The notes under the pieces: model-generated
Database searches by the model: none
What the model was told of the DNA's origin: nothing
The model's input: only the letters and a program-made list of their open reading frames with translations
Translations under genes and position numbers: made by a program
Source of the DNA: Pseudomonadota bacterium
GTDB taxonomy: Bacteria; Pseudomonadota; Alphaproteobacteria; Caulobacterales; Caulobacteraceae
Reading direction: 5' to 3'
NCBI GenBank assembly: GCA_023434265.1
Contig: JAEYTA010000192.1
Span: 1-28,720 of the forward strand
Length of the DNA stretch: 28,720 nucleotides
Shown: in pieces, positions 6,259 to 13,145 of the stretch
How positions within the stretch are numbered: position 1 is the stretch's first letter
Layout: the number at the start of each line of letters is the position of its first letter

Positions 6259-7829
6259 CCGCCGCCGCGCCGACGGCCGGAACGGAGCCCCGGCCGGAGG
6301 TCAACTGGACCATGCTGCTGCTCGGCTTCGCCGGCATGGTCATCGGCCAGTTCATGGCCATCCTCGACATCCAGATCGTGGCCAGTTCCCTGCCGCAGAT
6401 CCAGGCGGGGGTCGGGGCCTCGGCCGACGAGATCAGCTGGATCCAGACCGCCTATCTGATCCCCGAGGTGGTCATGATCCCGCTGTCGGGATACCTCGCC
6501 CGCCTGTGGGGGACGCGGAATGTCTTCCTCGCCTCCTGCGCCGGCTTCATGCTGATGAGCGTGGCCACCGGCCTGTCGTCGTCGATCGAGGCGATGATCG
6601 TCTTCCGCGCGCTGCAGGGCTTCGTCGGCGGGGCGATGATCCCGACCGTCTTCGCCGTCGCCTTCACCGCCTTTCCGCCCGAGCGGCGGGTCACCGCGAG
6701 TGTGGTGATGGGACTGATCGTCACCCTCGCCCCCACCGTCGGCCCGACCCTGGGCGGTCACCTGACGGAGCAGCTGGACTGGCGCTGGCTGTTCTTCATC
6801 AACGTGCCGCCGGGGCTGGTGGTGCTGTTCCTGGTCGCCAGCTACGCCAATTTCGACAAGGGCGATCCGTCGTTGGCCAAAGGCTTCGACTGGTGGGGCC
6901 TCGGCCTGATGGCGGTGTTCCTGATGAGCCTGCAGTTCGTGCTGGAGGAAGGGGCCAAGAACGACTGGTTCGCCGACGACATGATCCTGCTGCTGGCGGT
7001 GGTGGTGGCGATCACCGGCCCGGCCTTCGTCTGGCGCTCGCTGAGCTACCGCAACCCGATCGTCGAGCTGCGCGCCTTCGCCAACCGCAACTTCAGCGTC
7101 GGGGTGGTGATGACCTTCACCGTCGGCGCGGCCCTGTTCGGCGGCACCTTCCTGCTGCCGCTGTTCCTGTCGCGGGTGCGGGAATATTCCGCCGCCGAGG
7201 TGGGCACGACCATGGTCGTATCCGGCCTGGCCATGTTCGCCACGGGGCCGTTCGCGGGCCGGCTGGTGCGCAAGGTCGACGCGCGCATCCTGATGTTCGG
7301 CGGCTTCATGATGTGCGCCTGGGGCATGTGGGACGCCCACGCCGTGACCACCGAGTGGGGCTTCTGGGAGTTCGCCGGGGTGCAGGCCCTGCGCGGGGTC
7401 GGCGTGATGATGGCCATGATCGCCTCGCAGCAGGTGACCATGGCGACGCTGCCGCCGCACATGGTCAAGAACGCCTCGGGACTCGTGAACCTGGCTCGCA
7501 ACGTCGGCGGCGCCGTCGGCCTGGCCTTGCTCAACACCTCGCTGACGCGCAACACGGCCATGCACATGAGCGAACTGACCCAGGCGATACCGAACACCGA
7601 CCCGGGCATGCTGGGGCTGCTGGCCGGCATGCAGGAGCGGTTCGCCGGCTCGCTGGACCCGGCCGGGGCGGCGATGAAGGCGATCTACGGCCTGCTGCAG
7701 CGGCAGGCGACGACCCTGGCCTTCGGCGACGCCTTCGCCATGCTGGCCGTGGCCTGCGCCTTCGCGGCCTTCGTCACCCTGCTGTCGAAGCCGGTGCGGG
7801 CGGCGGCGGCGCCGGCGGACGTGCACTGA
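6255..7829 (+). CDS. emrB: EmrB-type multidrug efflux MFS transporter (DHA2, 14 helices)
   Basis: The product is 524 residues, a proton-driven drug exporter of the inner membrane that works with EmrA. It starts with GTG at 6255 inside the emrA stop region (GTGA overlap), typical of translational coupling. The first helix contains MAILDIQIVASSLPQI (34-49), the DHA2-family membrane motif. GYLARLWGTRNV (79-90) is the loop motif between helices 2 and 3. About fourteen hydrophobic segments follow, as expected for this family rather than the 12-helix DHA1 group. The C-terminus is short and cytoplasmic. The stop shares one base with the ATG of the tetR gene. Substrates of EmrAB pumps are usually hydrophobic, uncoupler-like or phenolic drugs; the specific one here is not readable. 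Confidence 0.93.
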   Translation: MTAAAPTAGTEPRPEVNWTMLLLGFAGMVIGQFMAILDIQIVASSLPQIQAGVGASADEISWIQTAYLIPEVVMIPLSGYLARLWGTRNVFLASCAGFMLMSVATGLSSSIEAMIVFRALQGFVGGAMIPTVFAVAFTAFPPERRVTASVVMGLIVTLAPTVGPTLGGHLTEQLDWRWLFFINVPPGLVVLFLVASYANFDKGDPSLAKGFDWWGLGLMAVFLMSLQFVLEEGAKNDWFADDMILLLAVVVAITGPAFVWRSLSYRNPIVELRAFANRNFSVGVVMTFTVGAALFGGTFLLPLFLSRVREYSAAEVGTTMVVSGLAMFATGPFAGRLVRKVDARILMFGGFMMCAWGMWDAHAVTTEWGFWEFAGVQALRGVGVMMAMIASQQVTMATLPPHMVKNASGLVNLARNVGGAVGLALLNTSLTRNTAMHMSELTQAIPNTDPGMLGLLAGMQERFAGSLDPAGAAMKAIYGLLQRQATTLAFGDAFAMLAVACAFAAFVTLLSKPVRAAAAPADVH

Positions 7830-8422
7830 TGGCCCGGGCCCGCGGACAGGTCGACGAGACCAAGACCGAAGCCATCCTCGATGCCGCCCTCAGCCTGTTC
7901 CAGGAGAAGGGGGCCCTGGCCTCCATGGAGGCGATCGCCCGCCGGGCCGGGGTGTCGCGCCAGACTCTCTACAACCGCTTCCCGTCCAAGGTGGACATCG
8001 GCCGGGCGCTGGCGGCGCGGCGCTCCGACGCGGTGACAGGGCCGCTGCGCAGCGGCGGCGAGCCCGAGGCGGTGCTGACGGCCATGGCCTCGGCCCTGCT
8101 GGAGAAGATCTGCGCCCCGGAAGCCGGCGGCTCGATGCGCGGCGTGGCCCTGATGTCGCCGGAGGTGCCCGAGCTCGCCGCCGCCATCTATGAGGCGGGG
8201 CCCGCCGAGGGGCTGCGCCGGCTGTCCGCCTGGCTGGCGGAACAGGACCGCGCCGGACGGCTGGCTGTCCCTGACCCCGGTGCGGCGGCCGAGATGTTCA
8301 CCGGCATGGTGCTGGGCCACGGCCATCTTCGCAGCGTGCTGGGCCTGCCGCACCCGCCGTTCGATCGCGAGGCGCGGGCGCGCGAGGCGGCGCGGCGCTT
8401 CATCCGGGCGTTCGCCCCCTGA
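7829..8422 (+). CDS. TetR-family repressor, probable emrAB regulator
   Basis: The product is 197 residues. The N-terminal TetR helix-turn-helix domain covers about 12-58, with the recognition region GVSRQTLYNRFPSK at 41-54. The C-terminal ligand domain is helical and resembles the TetR_C group found with efflux genes. The ATG overlaps the emrB stop by one base, so the repressor is cotranscribed with the pump. That arrangement allows autoregulation through the dyad in the operon's promoter at 5101-5116. That link is inference from position; no binding evidence is available. The inducer is probably a pump substrate or a related amphipathic compound. Confidence 0.88.
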   Translation: MARARGQVDETKTEAILDAALSLFQEKGALASMEAIARRAGVSRQTLYNRFPSKVDIGRALAARRSDAVTGPLRSGGEPEAVLTAMASALLEKICAPEAGGSMRGVALMSPEVPELAAAIYEAGPAEGLRRLSAWLAEQDRAGRLAVPDPGAAAEMFTGMVLGHGHLRSVLGLPHPPFDREARAREAARRFIRAFAP

Positions 8423-8482
8423 AGGTTGGCCCGCCCGACCAATCGGCCTAGACCCGCAAGCTTCAAGTTCCGGATTCGCCCC

Positions 8483-9232
8483 ATGCTGATGCACCTGTCG
8501 TCCTGGCCCGAGATCGACGCGCGCCTGAAGTCCGTGAAGACGGTGGTCGTGCCGATCGGCTCCAACGAGCAGCACGGCCCGACCGGCCTGCTCGGCACCG
8601 ACTGGCTGTGCCCCGAGATCATCGCCCACGCGGCGGAGAAGACCGAGGAGTCGCTGGTCGTGGCGCCGACCTTCAACATCGGCATGGCCCAGCATCACCT
8701 GGCCTTCGCCGGCACCATCAGCCTGCGCCCCTCCACCTTCATGGCCGCGATCACCGACTGGGTGTCGTCCCTGACCCGTCACGGCTTCGAGCGGGTCTAT
8801 TTCCTCAACGGCCACGGCGGCAACGTGGCCACCATCGAGGCCACCTTCGCCGAGATCTACGCCGAGTGGAGCTTCCTTGAGGAGCGCGCGCCCTTCGCCC
8901 TCAAGCTGCGGAACTGGTGGGACCTGCCGGGCGTGACGTCGCTGTGCAACCGGATGTTCCCGACCGGCCACGGCATGCACGCCACCCCGTCCGAGATCGC
9001 CGTCACCCAGGCCGCCTATCCCGACCGCGTCAAGACGGCGGAGATGAGCCCGAAGATCGCCCCGGTGGGGCCGATCCGCGACGCGCTGGACTATCGCGCC
9101 CGCTTCCCCGACGGCCGCATCGGCTCCGATCCGCTGCAGGCCAGCCCGGAAAAGGGGCGGGAGATCATCGACGCCGCCGTTCCGGCCCTGCTGAAGGACG
9201 TCGCCGACTTCTCCGCCGAGGTCTTGCCGTAG
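8483..9232 (+). CDS. Creatininase-family amidohydrolase
   Basis: The product is 249 residues from the ATG at 8483; a second ATG at 8489 is possible, and neither has a strong ribosome site. The family's metal-binding residues are visible as Glu29, His31 and Asp40 in SNEQHGPTGLLGTD (27-40), and His111 in NGHGGN (109-114). Candidate further ligands lie in GHGMHATPSE (162-171). Creatininase-family enzymes hydrolyse cyclic or linear amides using two divalent metals. Members include creatininase, FAPy deformylase and the mycofactocin peptidase MftE. The neighbours (tetR upstream at 60 bp, phasin downstream at 26 bp) do not indicate a pathway, so the substrate is left open. Family call is firm. Confidence 0.88.
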   Translation: MLMHLSSWPEIDARLKSVKTVVVPIGSNEQHGPTGLLGTDWLCPEIIAHAAEKTEESLVVAPTFNIGMAQHHLAFAGTISLRPSTFMAAITDWVSSLTRHGFERVYFLNGHGGNVATIEATFAEIYAEWSFLEERAPFALKLRNWWDLPGVTSLCNRMFPTGHGMHATPSEIAVTQAAYPDRVKTAEMSPKIAPVGPIRDALDYRARFPDGRIGSDPLQASPEKGREIIDAAVPALLKDVADFSAEVLP

Positions 9233-9258
9233 GGCGCGGCGGGGCGCACGGTCCGCGG

Positions 9259-9717
9259 ATGAGTCCCGCCCGCCACCTCGCCCGCACAGGTTGCGAACTG
9301 ATCGAAGCGTCGGGCGACGTCGTAGCCCGACGGCTCGAGATCGTCGCCGAGGCCGTGCGCGAACCGTTGAAGGCGGACTACGCCGAACTGGCCCTGATGG
9401 GGACGGAGAAGGTCGAGGCGCTGGCCGCCTCGGCCGCGGTCGGCGCGACCGGGGCCGTGGCCGCCGCCGACGCCCTCGGACGCATCGCCGCCCGCGAGGG
9501 CGCCGCCGCTCGCAAGGCCCTGACCGCCATGGCCGCCGCCCCGACGCCGGCCGAGGCCCTGAACGCCCACGGGCAGTGGGCGCTGGGCGCCTGGAGCCGC
9601 TCGGTGCGCGACAGCTGGGCCTTCGGCGCCGCCATGCTCAGGCTGCAGGCCGACGCGATCCACCCTGTCCACGCGGCGGCGACCGCCAACGCCCGGCGGC
9701 TGCGGCGTCCGGTCTGA
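9259..9717 (+). CDS. Phasin-like protein
   Basis: The product is 152 residues, almost entirely helical and Ala-rich, with no signal peptide or membrane segment. The segment APTPAEALNAHGQWALGAWS (94-113) matches the phasin-family signature in which a TPAE-like start leads into an amphipathic helix. The C-terminus ends in a Pro-His-Ala-rich helix and an Arg-rich tail. Phasins coat polyhydroxyalkanoate granules and affect granule size; some are general membrane-stress proteins. No PHA synthase gene is in the window. It lies 26 bp after the creatininase-family gene, probably in the same transcript, and converges on amn. Short Ala-rich helical proteins are easy to mis-assign, so confidence is moderate. 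Confidence 0.62.
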   Translation: MSPARHLARTGCELIEASGDVVARRLEIVAEAVREPLKADYAELALMGTEKVEALAASAAVGATGAVAAADALGRIAAREGAAARKALTAMAAAPTPAEALNAHGQWALGAWSRSVRDSWAFGAAMLRLQADAIHPVHAAATANARRLRRPV

Positions 9718-9732
9718 ACGGCGGTAGCGCCC

Positions 9733-9781
9733 GCCCACCCGGTCCATCCCGTCCACCCGGAACGTCGCGCTGATCCACCCG
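9733..9781. repeat. Short degenerate 9-bp repeats between convergent phasin and amn genes
   Basis: GCCCACCCG (9733-9741), GTCCATCCC (9742-9750) and GTCCACCCG (9751-9759) follow each other without gap, and ATCCACCCG recurs at 9773-9781. GTCGCGCT also appears twice (from 9764 and 9787). The region between the two stop codons (9718-9803) holds no hairpin with a T-run, so I see no classical terminator here. Confidence 0.45.
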
Positions 9782-9803
9782 TCAGTGTCGCGCTTGTCTA
9801 CGC

Positions 9804-11249
9804 CTACCTGAACGGGGGCTCGTCGAAGGCCCGCAGCTTGCGCGAGTGCAGCCGCTCGCCCTCGGCGCGGAGCAGGTCGACGGCCTGGATGCCGATCTGC
9901 AGGTGCTCGGAGATCGAGCCCTCGTAGAAGCGGTGCGCCTGCCCCGGCAGCTTGATCTCGCCATGCAGCGGCTTGTCCGAGACGCACAGCAGGGTGCCGT
10001 AGGGCACGCGGAAGCGGTAGCCCTGCGCCGCGATGGTGGCGCTCTCCATGTCGATGGCCACGGCCCGGCTCTGGTTGAAGCGCAGCGCCGACTTCGAGTA
10101 GCGCAGCTCCCAGTTCCGGTCGTCGGTGGTCACCACCGTGCCGGTGCGGAGCCGCCGCTTGATCTCCTCGCCGGGCATGCCCGACACCGCCTTGGCCGCG
10201 TCGTACAGCGCCCGCTGCACCTCGGCGATCGAGGGGATCGGAATGTCCGGCGGCAGCACCGCGTCCAGCACGTGATCGTCGCGCAGATAGGCGTGCGCCA
10301 GGACGTAGTCGCCGACCGTCTGGCTGTCGCGCAGCCCGCCGCAGTGACCGATCATCATCCACGCGTGCGGGCGGGTCACCGCCAGGTGGTCGCAGATGGT
10401 CTTGGCGTTGGACGGACCGACGCCGATGTTGACCAGGCTGATGCCGTTCCAGCCGGGCGCGGTCAGGTGATAGGCCGGCATCTGGTGCTTCTTCCACGCC
10501 GACTCGGCGATGGCGGCCTCGGGGTCGGCGGTGTCGCGGGTGACGATCACCCCGCCGGGCGTCGACAGGCTGTCGTAGGCGCTGTTCGGATCCTGCAGCT
10601 GGGCCAGCGCCCAGCGCACGAACTCGTCGACGTACCTGTTGTAATTGGTGAACAAAATATACGACTGGACGTGCTCGACCGGGGTGCCGGTGTAGTGGCG
10701 CAGGCGGGCCAGGGAGAAGTCCGTGCGCAGACCATCGAACTGGGCCAGCGGGAAGTCCTCGGCCGGGTCGAACAGGCCGTCGGAGATCTCGTCGCCGATG
10801 TGGGCCAGGTCGGTGGTCGGGAAATGGCGGGCGATGGCGGCGGTGTTGGACGGATCGAGCGCGACGTCCGAGCCGTCCATCACATAGGGGAAGGGAATTT
10901 CCTGCTGCGACGGCCGCACGTCGAAGGTGGCGCCGTAATCCTGTTCGAGCAGGCGGAGCTGCTCGGTCAGATAGGGACGGAACAGCTCGGGGCGGGTGAT
11001 GGTGGTGGCGTAGACCCCGGGCCGCGACATGCGGGCGTAGGAGCGGATGGCCAGGTGAGCGGGGCGGTCGCCGAACCAGCTGACCCGCAGCTCCGGATAG
11101 GCGAACAGGCCTTGCCCGCGCGCCTCGCCCGACGGGCGCTCGCCCGTGTCGAGGAAGGTTCGCACCGCCGCCCGCAGATTGGCGACGGATTGCTGGTAGA
11201 GGGCTTCGAGGCGGTCCAGCGCCGCCTGTGCTGTCATCGTGTCTGTCAT
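9804..11249 (-). CDS. amn: AMP nucleosidase
   Basis: The product is 481 residues, the usual AMP nucleosidase length. The cytoplasmic enzyme hydrolyses AMP to adenine and ribose 5-phosphate and helps control the adenylate pool. The N-terminal domain of about 180 residues is the family-specific regulatory part. The C-terminal nucleoside-phosphorylase-like domain shows NIGVGPSNAK, MMIGHCGGLRD, the nucleoside-site AIDMESATIA and the catalytic CVSDKPLHGE with Asp425. The preferred start is the ATG at 11249; another ATG lies four codons on at 11237. GGGAGG is only 2 bases from the first and 14 from the second, so the true start is uncertain. That site can also pair with an upstream CCTCC. The gene lies 48 bp after the secreted unknown protein and may share its transcript. 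Confidence 0.95.
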   Translation of the reverse strand: MTDTMTAQAALDRLEALYQQSVANLRAAVRTFLDTGERPSGEARGQGLFAYPELRVSWFGDRPAHLAIRSYARMSRPGVYATTITRPELFRPYLTEQLRLLEQDYGATFDVRPSQQEIPFPYVMDGSDVALDPSNTAAIARHFPTTDLAHIGDEISDGLFDPAEDFPLAQFDGLRTDFSLARLRHYTGTPVEHVQSYILFTNYNRYVDEFVRWALAQLQDPNSAYDSLSTPGGVIVTRDTADPEAAIAESAWKKHQMPAYHLTAPGWNGISLVNIGVGPSNAKTICDHLAVTRPHAWMMIGHCGGLRDSQTVGDYVLAHAYLRDDHVLDAVLPPDIPIPSIAEVQRALYDAAKAVSGMPGEEIKRRLRTGTVVTTDDRNWELRYSKSALRFNQSRAVAIDMESATIAAQGYRFRVPYGTLLCVSDKPLHGEIKLPGQAHRFYEGSISEHLQIGIQAVDLLRAEGERLHSRKLRAFDEPPFR

Positions 11250-11251
11250 GG

Positions 11252-11267
11252 CCTCCCTTAACGGAGG
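11252..11267 (-). promoter_or_regulatory. Hairpin that would hide the amn ribosome binding site
   Basis: On the minus strand the leader reads CCTCC-GTTAAG-GGAGG, then CC and the ATG of amn. The five-base stem is all G-C or A-T paired with a six-base loop, and its 3' arm is the only Shine-Dalgarno sequence of amn. Folding would block ribosome entry. This is a sequence observation; regulation is inferred. Confidence 0.45.
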
Positions 11268-11297
11268 AACGCGACCTTGGCGAGACGGGGCCGGTCC

Positions 11298-12230
11298 TTA
11301 CGGTCGGCGGTCGTTGCGGGCGTCGCGCAGGACCACGTCGCTCAGAATCAACCGGTCCCCCTCGATCCCGAAGGAGAGGATCGCGGTCCCGCCCGTGCGG
11401 CAGCAATGGCCGTCCCCGTCGCGCCACAGCGGTGTGAAGGCGACCATGTTGGGCCAGTCGTAGCGAACGCCCTGCCAGACGCCGAGGCCGGCGGGCAGCC
11501 GCGCCTCCAGATCGTCGCGCCAGCTCCAGGTGTCGATCTGGGTCAGCTGGCGGGTGTCCGGGACGTCCCAGCGGAACAGCAGGTCGGCGGCGCCGGACCC
11601 CGATCCGGATCGGACGCCGGGAACGGCGATGTAGACGGCGCCCCCGAACTCGGGCCCGGCGAGCAGCACGGGGGCGTCGAAACGTGCGGCGTCGAAGCTC
11701 CATGCGACCGGGGCCGCGGGGCCGATCCGGGCCGCTCCGGCGTCGCCGATGAAGACGATCCCGCCGGAAACCCCGTCTTCGTCGGTGAACCCCTGTTGCA
11801 GCTGCCACTGCAGGCTCGATCCGTCCACGGCCAGGTAGCCGCCCATGGGGGAGCTGCACCCCTTGAGCCCGGTGGCGACGCATTCGGGGCCAAGAATGGG
11901 CGGCTCGTGGAACATCATGGCGTCGAGGCGCGCGTCGCGCCCGGCCTGACGCAGCAGGTCCTCGATGCGCGAGCGGATATTGTCCTCGGGATCGAGACCC
12001 TCGGGCAGTTCGGCGTGCCCGGCGAGCCAGTCCGCCTGCTCCCGGGCCAGGCTCAGAGGCAGGGGCGTGCTGTCCCGGGCGTGCCGCAGGGCCTGCTCCA
12101 TCGTGGGGGTCTGGCCCACGACCGGCCCGGCCCCCGCCAGCGTCAGGGCTGCGAGCGCCAGGACGGCCAGAACGGACACGTGCTCTCTCCCCATCGCACC
12201 AGGATGCGCGCGCAGGTGCGCACGCGACAC
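11298..12230 (-). CDS. Unrecognised secreted protein with four cysteines
   Basis: I do not recognise this 310-residue protein. From the GTG at 12230 it has an N-terminal stretch with Arg and His, a hydrophobic core at about 18-35 and a likely signal-peptidase site near GPVVGQ (35-40), so it is probably exported. The mature part has four cysteines (117, 125, 276, 277), which could form two disulphides. Trp-rich beta-type segments lie at QWQLQQGF (141-148), DTWSWRDD (233-240) and VRYDWPNMVAFTPLW (255-269). No catalytic motif is visible. A GGAG site 6 bases before the GTG supports this start; an ATG at 12194 would shorten the n-region but has only a weak site. The gene is 15 bases after the lipoprotein esterase and ahead of amn, on the same strand. 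Confidence 0.7.
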   Translation of the reverse strand: MSRAHLRAHPGAMGREHVSVLAVLALAALTLAGAGPVVGQTPTMEQALRHARDSTPLPLSLAREQADWLAGHAELPEGLDPEDNIRSRIEDLLRQAGRDARLDAMMFHEPPILGPECVATGLKGCSSPMGGYLAVDGSSLQWQLQQGFTDEDGVSGGIVFIGDAGAARIGPAAPVAWSFDAARFDAPVLLAGPEFGGAVYIAVPGVRSGSGSGAADLLFRWDVPDTRQLTQIDTWSWRDDLEARLPAGLGVWQGVRYDWPNMVAFTPLWRDGDGHCCRTGGTAILSFGIEGDRLILSDVVLRDARNDRRP

Positions 12231-12248
12231 TGACGTCTCCTGACGTCA
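12231..12248 (-). promoter_or_regulatory. Intergenic hairpin presenting a ribosome binding site in its loop
   Basis: On the minus strand this reads TGACGTC-AGGA-GACGTCA, a perfect seven-base stem with a four-base loop that carries the Shine-Dalgarno core. The TGA at its 5' edge is the stop codon of the upstream esterase, and the GTG start of the next gene follows the stem directly. Ribosomes ending on the upstream gene would open or rebuild this stem, so coupling between the two genes is plausible. Confidence 0.5.
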
Positions 12249-13103
12249 GCCCAGCTCCCGCCGCAGGAAGGCGACGGCGTCGTCCAGCACCGGGGCCTTG
12301 CGGCGAAACAGCGGCGAGAAGGTCGCGATCAGATCTTCGTGCGACAGGCCCTCGTACAGCTTCACCTCGCAGCGTCCGCCGACCCCGCGCATCCGGTCGC
12401 AGAGGATGGCCGAGTCGGCGGGCTCGACCACGGTGTCGGCCGTCCCGTGTCCCAGCCAAAGCGGCGGGGCGTCCGGACGCACGAAGGCGACGGGCTGGGT
12501 CAGGGTCGGATCGGGCGCGCGCCCGAAGGCGTTGACGGCGGCCGGGACGTCCAGCGGCAGGAAATCGTATGGGCCCGCCAGCCCGGCCGCGGCCCGGACC
12601 AGGGAAGGCGCCTCGACGCTCGCCATGTAGCGGCGATCCAGCGCGATCATCATGGCCAGATGGGCGCCCGCCGAGTGGCCGATCACGCCGAGCCGCCGCG
12701 GATCGCCGCCGTGCTCCGCCGCGGCCCCGGCTGCGAACGCCGTGGCGGCGGCGGCGTCCTCGACGAAGGCCGGAAAATGGACTTGCGGGAAGATGCGGTA
12801 GTCGGGCGCGACGACGAGGAAGCCGCGCGCGGCCAGGGCCTGGGCCGCCCAGCCGTAGAGGTCCTTGTCGCCCCCGGCCCAGCCGCCGCCATAGAAGAAG
12901 ACCAGGACCGGCCAGGGTCGGTCGGCGGCGACCGTCGGCGTCCAGACATCGAGGCGCTGGCGGGGATCGTCGCCATATGCGATGTCCCGCGCCGCGCGTC
13001 GCGCGCCGGCGTCGCGCGGGCCGAGGCCGTTCAGCAGGGCCAGCGGCGAGCAGGCGGCGACGAGCGCGCCGACGGCGGGAGCGAACAGGCCTCTGCGAGT
13101 CAT
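12246..13103 (-). CDS. Alpha/beta-hydrolase lipoprotein (carboxylesterase-like)
   Basis: The product is 285 residues. The N-terminus MTRRGLFAPAVGALVAAC carries a lipobox VAAC with Cys18, so it is likely a lipoprotein exported to the envelope. The fold shows FYGGGWAGGD (70-79), equivalent to the HGGGW oxyanion motif of hormone-sensitive-lipase/BD-FAE esterases but with Tyr in place of His. The nucleophile elbow is GHSAGA (142-147, Ser144), with Asp223 in HGTADTVV and His255 in LSHED, giving a complete triad. Such enzymes cleave small esters; the substrate is unknown. The gene follows the AsmA-family gene by 42 bp and precedes the secreted unknown gene by 15 bp, all on the same strand, so one operon is likely. 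Confidence 0.82.
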   Translation of the reverse strand: MTRRGLFAPAVGALVAACSPLALLNGLGPRDAGARRAARDIAYGDDPRQRLDVWTPTVAADRPWPVLVFFYGGGWAGGDKDLYGWAAQALAARGFLVVAPDYRIFPQVHFPAFVEDAAAATAFAAGAAAEHGGDPRRLGVIGHSAGAHLAMMIALDRRYMASVEAPSLVRAAAGLAGPYDFLPLDVPAAVNAFGRAPDPTLTQPVAFVRPDAPPLWLGHGTADTVVEPADSAILCDRMRGVGGRCEVKLYEGLSHEDLIATFSPLFRRKAPVLDDAVAFLRRELG

Positions 13104-13145
13104 CCCCTATTGAGGCACGAAGCGTCGCCGTCGCTCAACCGTCCG

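Noticed and set aside
5949..7826. A 625-residue minus-strand open frame opposite emrA and emrB
   Set aside because: It is His/Gln/Gly/Arg-rich without motifs; the plus-strand pump genes are certain.
9091..12459. A 1122-residue open frame on the minus strand across creatininase, phasin, amn and neighbours
   Set aside because: It is a shadow frame caused by high GC: Arg/Gly/Pro-rich, no recognisable domain, and it runs over well-supported genes in other frames.
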